This document shows positions 1-7,494 of a DNA stretch of 64,000 nt, one piece after another. The translations under genes were made by a program, and so were the position numbers. The DNA is taken from positions 9,176,001 through 9,240,000 of the forward strand of contig NZ_CP107995.1 in NCBI RefSeq assembly GCF_036116635.1. The letters are read 5' to 3'. Below the pieces are notes generated by a model. It worked only from the letters and a program-made list of their open reading frames with translations. It was not told where the DNA came from and did not search any database. This DNA is from Amycolatopsis sp. NBC_00345 (GTDB lineage: Bacteria > Actinomycetota > Actinomycetes > Mycobacteriales > Pseudonocardiaceae). The stretch's first letter is position 1; each line of letters starts with the position of its first letter.

Positions 1-94
1 GGCCGCCGGGGCGGCCGCGATTTTCGGGCCGGGCACGGTGATCGCGGACGCCGCGATCGGCCTGCTCGAACAGCTGTCCAAGCAGGAGTCCTGA
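1..94 (+). CDS. mutB: Methylmalonyl-CoA mutase large subunit, C-terminal end only
   Basis: The first 30 codons in this frame read as the last turn of a B12-binding domain (IFGPGTVIADAA, then GLLEQL) and end at a TGA. The IFGPGT motif with its trailing helix is typical of the C terminus of adenosylcobalamin-dependent acyl-CoA mutases. The next gene, three bases on, is the mutase chaperone MeaB, the usual partner, which supports methylmalonyl-CoA mutase (methylmalonyl-CoA to succinyl-CoA). Only the tail is visible, so another B12 mutase of the same family cannot be excluded. Confidence 0.75.
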   Translation, partial: AAGAAAIFGPGTVIADAAIGLLEQLSKQES

Positions 95-97
95 GCC

Positions 98-1093
98 TTG
101 CCGCGCAAGATCGACGTCGCCGCGTACGCGAAGGGCGTCCTCGCCGGTGACCGCGGAACGCTGTCCAAGGCGATCACGCTGGTCGAGTCCCAGCGCACCG
201 ACCACCGGGCGCAGGCGCAGGAGCTGCTCGTCGAGCTGCTGCCGCACGCCGGGGGCGCGCAGCGGGTCGGCATCACGGGTGTGCCCGGGGTCGGCAAGTC
301 GACTTTCATCGACCAGCTGGGCACGGACCTGACCTCGGCCGGGCACCAGGTCGCGGTGCTGGCCGTCGACCCGTCGTCCACCCGCACGGGCGGCTCGATC
401 CTCGGAGACAAGACCCGCATGGCGCGGCTCGCGGTGGACAGCAAGGCGTTCATCCGGCCGTCGCCGACGTCCGGCACGCTCGGCGGCGTCGCCCGCGCCA
501 CGCGCGAGACGATCGTGCTGATGGAGGCCGCGGGCTTCGACGTGGTGCTGGTGGAGACAGTCGGCGTAGGACAGTCCGAAGTGGCCGTGGCCAACATGGT
601 CGACTGCTTCCTGTTCCTCACCCTGGCCCGCACCGGCGACCAGCTGCAGGGCATCAAGAAGGGCGTGCTGGAGCTGGCCGACGTCATCGCCGTCAACAAG
701 GCGGACGGGCCGCATGAGAAAGACGCGAAACGGGCGGCGCGGGAGCTTTCGGGCGCACTGCGGATGATCTACGGCCGGGACGCGCCGTGGACACCGCCGG
801 TGCTGACCTGCAGCGCCCTCGAAGGAACCGGCCTCGACCAGGTGTGGGGCGAGATCGGCAGGCACCGCGACCAGCTCACCGAGTCCGGCGAGCTGGCGGC
901 CCGCCGCCGTCAGCAGCAGGTCGACTGGACCTGGTCGATGGTCCGCGAACAGCTGCTCGACCGCCTGACCTCGCACCCCGGCGTGCGGTCGCTGGTCAGC
1001 GAGCTGGAACGCGCGGTCCGGGCGGGCGAGCTGACGGCCACGCTGGCCGCCGGGCGGATCCTGGACGCCTTTTCCACGCCGGCCGGAGAATGA
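98..1093 (+). CDS. meaB: MeaB, G3E GTPase chaperone of methylmalonyl-CoA mutase
   Basis: This 331-residue protein has a Walker A motif GVPGVGKS at residues 61-68, the family signature DPSSTRTGGSILGDKTRM near residues 90-110 and a guanine-specificity motif NKAD near residue 200. MeaB gates loading of adenosylcobalamin into methylmalonyl-CoA mutase and protects it from inactivation, using GTP hydrolysis. The TTG start lies just after the mutase stop and is preceded by AGGAG inside the end of mutB, so the two genes are probably translationally coupled. Length and motifs fit the family fully. Confidence 0.95.
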   Translation: MPRKIDVAAYAKGVLAGDRGTLSKAITLVESQRTDHRAQAQELLVELLPHAGGAQRVGITGVPGVGKSTFIDQLGTDLTSAGHQVAVLAVDPSSTRTGGSILGDKTRMARLAVDSKAFIRPSPTSGTLGGVARATRETIVLMEAAGFDVVLVETVGVGQSEVAVANMVDCFLFLTLARTGDQLQGIKKGVLELADVIAVNKADGPHEKDAKRAARELSGALRMIYGRDAPWTPPVLTCSALEGTGLDQVWGEIGRHRDQLTESGELAARRRQQQVDWTWSMVREQLLDRLTSHPGVRSLVSELERAVRAGELTATLAAGRILDAFSTPAGE

Positions 1094-1246
1094 ACCGCTC
1101 CGCCGGACGGTGGACGGCGAACGACCGTCCGGCGGCGCCCGGCGGTCGACGCCGAGGGCTGAGCGGAGGCCGTCTCCACCGCGTGGCGGCTGACGGACGG
1201 GCCATTCGGCGGGCACAATGCCCTTCAGTGCCGTAGAAGGGAAGTC

Positions 1247-1582
1247 ATGGCGAAGGTGCGGGGTCTGCTGCTGGTGGGGCTGCTGGGCGTGCTGTTGCTG
1301 TGTGCGCCGCCCGCGCAGGCGGTCGTGGTCGTGCCCGCCGGGCCCGCGCCGGTGCCGGCCGAGGTCGCGGTGACCGCGTCGGCGCTGCTCATCGCGCCGC
1401 AGCAGGTGCAGCCGGGGCCGGTGATCGACCCGGCGCAGACGAACGCCGCGAACGCCGCGAAGACCCGGAACAAGCTGATCGCGGGCGGGGTCGCCGTGGT
1501 GCTGCTCGCGATCGTCTTCTTCGGCCGCCGGTCCCGGGCCAAGAAGCGCAAGAAGAGCAAGGACCAGGCCGCGGGCAAGTAG
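1247..1582 (+). CDS. Small exported membrane protein, unknown function
   Basis: The gene encodes 111 residues with an N-terminal signal peptide ending near APPAQA, a short Ala/Val/Pro-rich extracellular stretch, one transmembrane helix around residues 82-98 and a very basic Lys/Arg cytoplasmic tail. GAAGGGAAG just before the ATG is a good ribosome site. I do not recognise a family. The architecture suggests a small type I membrane protein. The codon pattern (G/C-rich third positions) supports real coding. Confidence 0.65.
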   Translation: MAKVRGLLLVGLLGVLLLCAPPAQAVVVVPAGPAPVPAEVAVTASALLIAPQQVQPGPVIDPAQTNAANAAKTRNKLIAGGVAVVLLAIVFFGRRSRAKKRKKSKDQAAGK

Positions 1583-1774
1583 CTCTTTCCGTTCGCCCTG
1601 ACCGAATTCCGGCAAGCCGTTCAACGCAGATCCGGTACCGGCCGTCTCGGACGCCCGTCGGCGGCGCGACTCTTGCCACCTGCATGGTGCACGATCGTCG
1701 GCAAATGCGTAAGACAGAACGATCGGCACGCTGCGTGACCCCTGGGCCACCCGTGTTGCGGGAGGAGGCGCGGC

Positions 1775-3076
1775 GTGACTGTGCTTGATTCACGACCGGA
1801 CGTTCCAGGCGACCCTCAGGGTCGTATTGCCAACCCGAACGAGGTGCCCGCCGCGCTGATCACCGAAGCCGGAGTCAGCATGGCACCCGTGGAGGATTTC
1901 GGCGCGGGTCGCGGACCGTTCTGGCTGGACGACTGGCTGCGGGCCAACGCCACCGACGTGCTCGCCTGGCGCCGGCACATCCACGCCCACCCGGAGCTGT
2001 CGCGGCACGAGTTCGCGACCACCGAGCTGGTCGTGTCGCTGCTGCGCACCGTCGGGCTCAAGCCGTGGGTGCTGCCCGGCGGTACCGGCGTGGTGTGCGA
2101 CATCGGCAAGGGCGACCGCTGCGTGGCCCTGCGCGCGGACATGGACGCGCTGCCGCTCACCGAGGACACCGGCCTGCCCTTCGCCTCGGCCACCGAGGGC
2201 GCGGCGCACATGTGCGGCCACGACGCGCACACGGCGATCCTGCTGGGCGCGGCCCGCGCGCTCGCCGGCGCCCCGGAGCTGCCCGGCCGCGTGCGGCTGA
2301 TCTTCCAGGCCGCCGAGGAGGTCATGCCCGGCGGCGCGCTGGACATGATCGCGGCGGGCGCGCTGGAGGGCGTCGAGCGGATCTACGGCCTGCACTGCGA
2401 CCCGCGGCTGGAGGTCGGCAAGGTCGGCACCCGGGTGGGCGCGCTGACGTCCGCGGCGGACCTGATCGAGCTGCGGCTCACCTCACCCGGCGGGCACACC
2501 TCGCGGCCGCACCTGACGGCCGACCTGGTGTACGCGCTCGGCACGGTCATCACCTCGCTGCCCTCGGTGCTCTCGCGCCGGGTCGACCCGCGGTCGGGCA
2601 CCGTGCTGGTGTGGGGCGCGGTGCACGCCGGCCAGGCCGCCAACGCCGTGCCGCAGGACGGCGTGCTGCGCGGCACGCTGCGCACCGCCGACCACGAGGT
2701 GTGGAAGCAGCTGGAGCCGCTGGTCGCGGCCTCGGTGGAGTCGCTGCTGGCGCCCACCGGCGTCGGCTTCTCACTGGACTACCGCCGCGGCGTCCCCCCG
2801 GTCGTCTCCGACCAGGAGTCGACGGCGCTGATGCGCGCCGGCGTCGAGGCCGCCCTCGGCGAGCAGGGCCTGGCCGGCACGGAGCAGTCATCGGGCGGCG
2901 AGGACTTCGGCTGGTACCTGGAACACGTCCAGGGCGCCTTCGCCCGCCTCGGCGTCTGGTCCGGCCCCCCGGCCCCTCAATCCGACATCCACCGCCCGAC
3001 GTTCACCCTCGACGAGCGAGCCTTGCTGGTGGGGGTCCGGACACTGGTGCACACGGCGTTGGCCACGCTGGCCTGA
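1775..3076 (+). CDS. M20 family amidohydrolase (hippurate/IAA-amino acid hydrolase-like)
   Basis: A 433-residue zinc-dependent peptidase/amidohydrolase of the M20D type. It shows the family metal-site sequences RRHIHAHPELS, ALRADMDALPL, HMCGHDAHTA and the catalytic FQAAEE (Glu-Glu) motif, followed by the lid domain and a C-terminal GGEDFGWYL. Such enzymes cleave N-acyl or N-aryl amino acids; the substrate cannot be read from sequence. The GTG start is set by GGAGGAGG at 1761-1768, six bases upstream. The N terminus carries about 50 extra residues before the catalytic domain compared with typical members. Confidence 0.9.
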   Translation: MTVLDSRPDVPGDPQGRIANPNEVPAALITEAGVSMAPVEDFGAGRGPFWLDDWLRANATDVLAWRRHIHAHPELSRHEFATTELVVSLLRTVGLKPWVLPGGTGVVCDIGKGDRCVALRADMDALPLTEDTGLPFASATEGAAHMCGHDAHTAILLGAARALAGAPELPGRVRLIFQAAEEVMPGGALDMIAAGALEGVERIYGLHCDPRLEVGKVGTRVGALTSAADLIELRLTSPGGHTSRPHLTADLVYALGTVITSLPSVLSRRVDPRSGTVLVWGAVHAGQAANAVPQDGVLRGTLRTADHEVWKQLEPLVAASVESLLAPTGVGFSLDYRRGVPPVVSDQESTALMRAGVEAALGEQGLAGTEQSSGGEDFGWYLEHVQGAFARLGVWSGPPAPQSDIHRPTFTLDERALLVGVRTLVHTALATLA

Positions 3077-3195
3077 CCTCGGGCCGCCCGCGGCCGCCGC
3101 TTCAACGTCCGTCAAGGCCCCCTTACCCGCCTTGGATGCCAACGCCACGAACCTACGGTCGGGCGCGCTCGTGACTTGCGGCTGGTGGTCGTGAT

Positions 3196-3248
3196 GCCCT
3201 GAAGGCCACCTTGAGGGACGTAGATGCCCTCAAGGTGGCCTTCAGGGC
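3196..3248. repeat. Palindromic element, family 2, copy 1
   Basis: Perfect 22-bp inverted repeat (arms begin GCCCTGAAGGCCACC and end GGTGGCCTTCAGGGC) around a 9-base loop ACGTAGATG. Related copies are at 14499, 28301 and, shortened, 61544. It lies between two convergent genes (M20 hydrolase and the GGCT-like gene), though not tightly packed. Confidence 0.9.
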
Positions 3249-3743
3249 GCCATGACTCGCTCAAACGGGTCGCCGACAAGCCTCGAGCCATGGTCGAGCA
3301 CTGTCCACGACCTGCGCGGCCCCTCGGTTATCCACAGATCTGTCCACAGCCTGCCCGGCCAGCCCGCCCCAGGTTGTCCACAGGCGACCCTCGGCTGTGG
3401 ACAACTCCGGTGGGTGATTTCCGCCTCGATCCCGGGCGCTGTGGGCGACCATTTCACCCGGTCTCGTGACGCATGATCACGACCGTGGATGATGTATTCA
3501 CCGCGGGTGATTCCACACCCCCGCGAGACCTCTTGGAGACAAGCCGTAGGCGACCGATTTCCCTTGCGTCCCAACGGATTCCGCAACCACGAGCGCAGTG
3601 CCCCGATATTGGCGGAAGTCCCGGAACGCCGCCGGTGGTGAAACAGGACACGATCTTGTGCCGGACCTAAGCCCGGTAATGGTGAACGCTGTTCATGAAG
3701 CCCTGGTCGGCGGCCTGCGCCGCCGAGTTATCCACAGGCTGGG
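3249..3743. promoter_or_regulatory. Non-coding region with a DnaA-box-like cluster
   Basis: Perfect nonamers TTATCCACA at 3328-3336, TTGTCCACA at 3374-3382, its reverse complement at 3396-3404, and TTATCCACA at 3728-3736; near matches CTGTCCACG at 3301-3309 and CTGTCCACA at 3340-3348, with TCATCCACA at 3781-3789 inside the next gene. Five sites fall within 104 bp. No dnaA, dnaN or other replication gene is adjacent, so this is probably not oriC. Short open frames in 3473-3670 have third-position GC of only about 55 percent and look non-coding. I see nothing else recognisable between 3405 and 3727. Confidence 0.6.
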
Positions 3744-4196
3744 TCAGCCGGTGATCCCGGAGCACGGCCGGGTGCGCAGGTCATCCACATAGTCGGCGGG
3801 GGCGCCGGCGGCCTCGGCGGCGTCGGCCAGCACGCCCAGGTAGCGGGCTGAGGGCAGGCCGCCCTCGTAGGCGTCGAGGACGTACAGCCACGGCAGCACC
3901 GAGCCGTCCATGGTCTGCACCCGGAGCCGGAGCTTGGTGTGCATCCCGAGCTCGCCGCCCTCCCACCGGTCGAGGCCTTCCTCGTCGAGCGGGGTGACGT
4001 CGTAGATCACCACGAACACGCGGGAGCCGGCGTCTTCGACGATGGTGGCCAGCGCGCCTTCCCAGCCCAGGTCCTCACCGCCGAAAGTCAGCCGCCAGCC
4101 TTCCAGCCAGCCGGTTGTGGCCATCGGCGAGTGCGGGGCGCGCTCCAGCATCTGGGCGGGCTCCATGTTCGATCCGTAAGCGGCATACAACGGCAC
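3744..4196 (-). CDS. Gamma-glutamylcyclotransferase-fold protein
   Basis: A 150-residue protein that opens with PLYAAYGSNM, the substrate-loop signature of the gamma-glutamylcyclotransferase/BtrG fold, and contains the expected Glu region (DRWEGGEL) near the middle. The frame is open further upstream, but that extension would run into the start of the divergent lpdA gene. A GTG at 4196 puts the YGSN motif at residue 8, as in relatives, so I chose it. The family acts on gamma-glutamyl amines or peptides; the exact substrate is unknown. Confidence 0.8.
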   Translation of the reverse strand: MPLYAAYGSNMEPAQMLERAPHSPMATTGWLEGWRLTFGGEDLGWEGALATIVEDAGSRVFVVIYDVTPLDEEGLDRWEGGELGMHTKLRLRVQTMDGSVLPWLYVLDAYEGGLPSARYLGVLADAAEAAGAPADYVDDLRTRPCSGITG

Positions 4197-4326
4197 GGGC
4201 GACAGCCTAGCGACCCATCCGCCGCACAAGCGGAAGCACGTGCCGTGTCCGGCCACTTCCGTGTGGCCGGCACCCCTCCGCGTACGGTGAGAGCACCGCA
4301 GACGCGTCCAACTAGGAGGACTCCAG

Positions 4327-5730
4327 GTGACCAGGATCGTGATCATGGGCGGGGGCCCGGCAGGTTACGAGGCCGCATTGGTCGCCGCGCAACACGGCGC
4401 CGACGTGACGATCGTCGAACGCGACGGCCTGGGTGGCGCGTGTGTCCTCTATGACTGTGTGCCGTCGAAGACGTTCATCGCCTCCTCCGGCGCGCTCGCC
4501 AAGATGCACGACCTCAGCGAGCTGGGCATCAACACCGACATGGCGGACACGAGTGTCGACCTGCCGACCGTCCACGGCCGGGTGAAGGGGCTCGCGCTCG
4601 CGCAGTCCGCCGACATCCGGGCGCGGGTGCAGCGCGAGGGCGTCCGGGTGGTCATCGGCGAAGCGCGCTTCTGCGACGACGAGCCGGGCCTGGCCACGCA
4701 CAAGGTCGCCGTCACGCACACGGACGGCACCACGGAGGCCCTGAACGCCGACGTCGTGCTGATCGCCACCGGCGCCACCCCGCGGGTGCTGCCCGGCGCC
4801 GTGCCCGACGGCGAGCGCATCCTCGACTGGCGCCAGCTCTACGACCTCAGCGAGCTGCCCGAGCACCTCGCCGTGATCGGCTCGGGGGTGACGGGCGCCG
4901 AGTTCGCCTCGGCGTACACCGAGATGGGCGTCAAGGTCACCGTGATCTCCAGTCGCGACCGCGTGCTGCCGCACGAGGACGCCGACGCCGCCGCCGTGCT
5001 GGAGGAGGTTTTTTCCCAGCGTGGCACCACTGTCGCGAAGCACGCCCGCGCGGAGCGGGTGGAGCGCACGGAAAAGGGCGTCGCCGTCCACCTCGCCGAC
5101 GGCCGCGTGATCGAGGCCAGCCACGCGCTGATGACCGTGGGCTCGATCCCCAACACCGCCGACGTCGGCCTCGACCGGGTCGGCATCGAGCCCGGCCCCG
5201 GCGGTTTCATCACCGTGGACCGCGTCTCTCGCACGAGCGTGCCCGGCATCTACGCCGCGGGTGACTGCACCGGCCTGCTGATGCTCGCGTCGGTGGCCAG
5301 CATGCAGGGCCGCATCGCGATGTGGCACGCGCTGGGCGAGGGCGTCGCGCCGATCAAGCTCAAGACCGTCGCCGCCAACGTGTTCACGCACCCGGAGATC
5401 GCGACCGTCGGCATCAGCCAGCACGCGATCGACTCCGGTGAGGTGCCGGCGCGCACGATCATGCTGCCGCTGGCGACCAACGCGCGCGCCAAGATGGAAG
5501 GCCTGCGCCGCGGCTTCGTGAAGCTCTTCTGCCGCCCCGCCACGGGCGTGGTGGTCGGCGGCGTCGTGGTGGCGCCGTCGGCGAGCGAGCTGATCCTGCC
5601 GATCGCGCTCGCGGTGCAGAACCAGCTGACCGTGGACCACCTGGCGCTGACCTTTTCGGTGTACCCGTCGCTGTCCGGGTCGATCACCGAGGCGGGCCGT
5701 CAGCTCATGCGCCACGACGATCTGGACTGA
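4327..5730 (+). CDS. lpdA: Flavoprotein disulfide reductase family, LpdA-type NAD(P)H quinone reductase
   Basis: This 467-residue class I flavoprotein has an FAD dinucleotide motif (GGGPAGYEA, residues 8-16), an NAD motif (GSGVTGAEF) and the second FAD motif (GIYAAGDCTG). It closely resembles mycobacterial LpdA, a quinone reductase rather than a true lipoamide dehydrogenase, including the C-terminal stretch YPSLSGSITEA, which lacks the catalytic His of real disulfide reductases. Unlike the mycobacterial protein as I recall it, both cysteines of the CX4C pair are present (C39 and C44). AGGAGGA at 4314-4320 sets the GTG start. Confidence 0.88.
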   Translation: MTRIVIMGGGPAGYEAALVAAQHGADVTIVERDGLGGACVLYDCVPSKTFIASSGALAKMHDLSELGINTDMADTSVDLPTVHGRVKGLALAQSADIRARVQREGVRVVIGEARFCDDEPGLATHKVAVTHTDGTTEALNADVVLIATGATPRVLPGAVPDGERILDWRQLYDLSELPEHLAVIGSGVTGAEFASAYTEMGVKVTVISSRDRVLPHEDADAAAVLEEVFSQRGTTVAKHARAERVERTEKGVAVHLADGRVIEASHALMTVGSIPNTADVGLDRVGIEPGPGGFITVDRVSRTSVPGIYAAGDCTGLLMLASVASMQGRIAMWHALGEGVAPIKLKTVAANVFTHPEIATVGISQHAIDSGEVPARTIMLPLATNARAKMEGLRRGFVKLFCRPATGVVVGGVVVAPSASELILPIALAVQNQLTVDHLALTFSVYPSLSGSITEAGRQLMRHDDLD

Positions 5731-5743
5731 TTCTCCCCGCGCG

Positions 5744-5773
5744 GGCAACCCCGTCGAGGATCCCCGCGTCTAG
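5744..5773 (+). promoter_or_regulatory. Putative ECF-sigma promoter upstream of the first secreted paralogue
   Basis: GGCAACC with AAC at 5747-5749, a 17-base spacer, then CGTC at 5767-5770 followed by TAG. This fits the general ECF pattern AAC-N17-CGTC. The same arrangement precedes the paralogous gene (see 6351). Confidence 0.5.
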
Positions 5774-5815
5774 CTCGGTGACAGGCTGACTGCGATGTGG
5801 GACAAGGGGCCGAGG

Positions 5816-6280
5816 GTGCGCAAGAGGGCGGTTTTCGTTGCGGTGGCGGCGATCGGGGCGGCCGCGGTGGCCGGTCCGGCGACGGCGGCGACCGGTGGGC
5901 AGGCCCAGAGCCAGTCCGACCCGGCGGTGTCCGTCCAGCTGAACCTGGACACCGCCGGCCTGCACGGGATGGTGAACAAGTTCCAGCGCGGTGAGGACAA
6001 CGTCGCGCTCGCCCAGTGCCCCGGGGCCAAGGCGGGCGCCACCTCGTTCAGCTCGCCGGTGCTGCACTTCGAGAACTACTACTTCGGCCAGACGGTCGGG
6101 GTGAAGGCCACCATGAGCGCCGACGCGCTGCTGGTGACCGGCACGCCCGCGGGCAGCTACCCGCTCACGGTGAACTGCGGTGGGAAGGCGTACAGCGCGA
6201 CGTTCACCGTGCCGGCCGCGCAGGTCGCCAAGGTGCCCGCGGGCGCCGCGAAAGCGGGCGACGGGAGCCTCGCCGAATAA
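5816..6280 (+). CDS. Secreted Ig-like protein, paralogue 1 of the sortase cluster
   Basis: From the GTG at 5816 the product is 154 residues with a Tat/Sec-like signal peptide (RKRAVFVAVAAIGAAAVAGPATAA) and a compact domain with two cysteines, probably a small beta-sandwich. Its core (SSPVLHFE, then NCGGKAYSATFTV) and tail (KVPAGAAKAGDG) match the next secreted gene, so the two are tandem paralogues. I chose GTG over the ATG at 5795 because AAGGGG lies six bases before it and because the paralogue starts with the same residues. Function is unknown; a cell-surface role is inferred from the adjacent sortase. Confidence 0.75.
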   Translation: MRKRAVFVAVAAIGAAAVAGPATAATGGQAQSQSDPAVSVQLNLDTAGLHGMVNKFQRGEDNVALAQCPGAKAGATSFSSPVLHFENYYFGQTVGVKATMSADALLVTGTPAGSYPLTVNCGGKAYSATFTVPAAQVAKVPAGAAKAGDGSLAE

Positions 6281-6295
6281 GTGCGCAGAACGATC

Positions 6296-6338
6296 AAGAG
6301 CCGCCGGGAATCCGTTCCCGGCGGCTCTTTCGTTTTTC
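6296..6338 (+). terminator. Intrinsic terminator after paralogue 1
   Basis: A 15-bp perfect stem (6296-6310 with 6315-6329) closes a TCCG tetraloop and is followed by TCGTTTTTC. It separates the two paralogues transcriptionally. Confidence 0.9.
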
Positions 6339-6350
6339 TCCGGACCGGCT

Positions 6351-6380
6351 GGCAACCCCCGTACCAGCCGAGACGTCTCT
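6351..6380 (+). promoter_or_regulatory. Putative ECF-sigma promoter upstream of the second secreted paralogue
   Basis: GGCAACC with AAC at 6354-6356, a 17-base spacer and CGTC at 6374-6377, followed closely by CTAG. It matches the promoter at 5744 in both elements and spacing, suggesting that the same alternative sigma factor controls both genes. Confidence 0.5.
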
Positions 6381-6484
6381 AGGGTGTCGGAGGAAAAAGC
6401 GCCAGGACGGCAGGGGGAACTGCGCGTCGGGTGTGGGGCCCTCCGTGTCGGATATCGGGAAGAATTCATTAATCGGGGTTAACC

Positions 6485-7021
6485 ATGAAGCGTATTGCTG
6501 TTTTCTCGACCGTGCTGGCCGCGGGGATGCTCATCGCGGCGCCGGCGTTCGCCGCCGGCAGCACCAGCACACCCACCGCGCCGCCGACCTCGGCGACGGG
6601 CACGCCCACCAGCACTCCGACCAGCTCGCCGACGGAAGCGCCGCCGACCGACGACAACGCGGGGGTCCCGAAGGCGTTCCTGCGGCTGCTGCCGACGGTC
6701 GGCCGTCCCGGCTCCCAGATCGCGGTGCGCGTGGGCTGCGAGGCGGGGTACATCGCGAAGCTGAGCTCGCCCGTCCTGGACTTCGGCAAGCTCACCGCCG
6801 GCCCGCAGAACGACCCGAAGGTCGCGCCGCTGTCGAAGGGCACGGCGACGGTGAAGAAGAACGCGAAGCCGGGCACGTACACCGCGTCCTACGAATGCGG
6901 CGGCGCGCAGATCACCACCAAGTTCACCGTGCTGCCGGCGAAGCAGGCGCCGAAGCAGGTCACGAAGGTGCCCGCGGGCGCCCCGCAGACCGGCGGCAGC
7001 GACGGCTACGTCGTCGACTGA
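6485..7021 (+). CDS. Secreted Ig-like protein, paralogue 2 with Thr/Pro linker and PQTGG tail
   Basis: A 178-residue secreted protein. The signal peptide ends near AFAAG; residues about 25-60 form a Thr/Pro/Ser-rich, probably flexible or glycosylated linker; then comes a beta-rich domain with two cysteines, and a tail KVPAGAPQTGGSDG. Domain and tail match the upstream paralogue, while the linker is unique to this copy. APQTG resembles a sortase sorting motif, but no hydrophobic segment or basic tail follows it, so conventional anchoring is doubtful. It probably forms an operon with the next gene. Confidence 0.8.
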   Translation: MKRIAVFSTVLAAGMLIAAPAFAAGSTSTPTAPPTSATGTPTSTPTSSPTEAPPTDDNAGVPKAFLRLLPTVGRPGSQIAVRVGCEAGYIAKLSSPVLDFGKLTAGPQNDPKVAPLSKGTATVKKNAKPGTYTASYECGGAQITTKFTVLPAKQAPKQVTKVPAGAPQTGGSDGYVVD

Positions 7022-7063
7022 AGTCCGTCGGCTGAAGGATTCCGGGTCTTCGGAGGAGGAGCT

Positions 7064-7333
7064 GTGCAGAAGGTGACGGTCGCGGGTCTGGTGACCGCGG
7101 GGTTCCTGGTGGTGGCGCCGGTGGTTGCCGCGGCATCGATGGGTCCGGCCTCGGCCGGGGATTCGGCAACGGCCTCGGCTCCGGCTCCGGCCGGGGATCG
7201 GGTCACAGCCACGGCCACGGCCGGAGCTCCCGCTCCGCGCAGTGATGACGAGTACCCGGCCGCGGCCGCGATGGGCGTACTGGCCCTCGGCAGCGCCGGA
7301 ATCGCGTTGGTGCGTCACAAGACCCGTCGTTGA
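7064..7333 (+). CDS. Small exported protein with C-terminal membrane anchor
   Basis: The product is 89 residues: a hydrophobic signal region, an Ala/Thr/Pro-rich middle and a C-terminal hydrophobic helix ending in RHKTRR. This is the shape of a cell-wall-sorted protein (hydrophobic segment plus basic tail), but no LPXTG-like motif precedes the helix. GGAGGAG lies eight bases before the GTG start. Its place between a secreted protein and a sortase gene suggests it belongs to the same surface module. No family is recognised. Confidence 0.65.
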   Translation: MQKVTVAGLVTAGFLVVAPVVAAASMGPASAGDSATASAPAPAGDRVTATATAGAPAPRSDDEYPAAAAMGVLALGSAGIALVRHKTRR

Positions 7334-7494
7334 CGGGTGAACTGCCGCCCGGTGGCGGGCCCGGCAACGGACCCGCCACCGGGGTGGCGTCGAGAGGGCA
7401 CAGCCAACCCGGGGTGTGGCCCGCGCGTAATCGGAAACACGGGGCTGGTTGGCTGGGGCCGTGACCGCTCGGCCTCGGAGCCGGAGGGGGAGAC

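Noticed and set aside
2065..3174. Second plus-strand open frame inside the M20 gene
   Set aside because: Composition is Arg/Ala/Gly only, with no domain; it is an out-of-frame shadow.
3301..3404. Reading the DnaA-box cluster as the chromosomal origin
   Set aside because: No dnaA, dnaN, recF, rpmH or gyrase gene is nearby and no AT-rich unwinding region is visible, so oriC is unlikely.
3473..3670. A 65-codon open frame on the plus strand in the DnaA-box region
   Set aside because: Third-position GC is only about 55 percent, there is no ribosome site, and the opposite strand is equally open. It looks non-coding.
4197..4346. N-terminal extension of the GGCT-fold gene
   Set aside because: It would overlap the ribosome site and start of lpdA, and the fold begins at the GTG at 4196.
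4312..5748. Long open frame antisense to lpdA
   Set aside because: It is a GC-frame shadow; the plus strand encodes a full-length recognised flavoprotein. Similar long shadows oppose glpK, glpD, accA, accD and the MFS genes.
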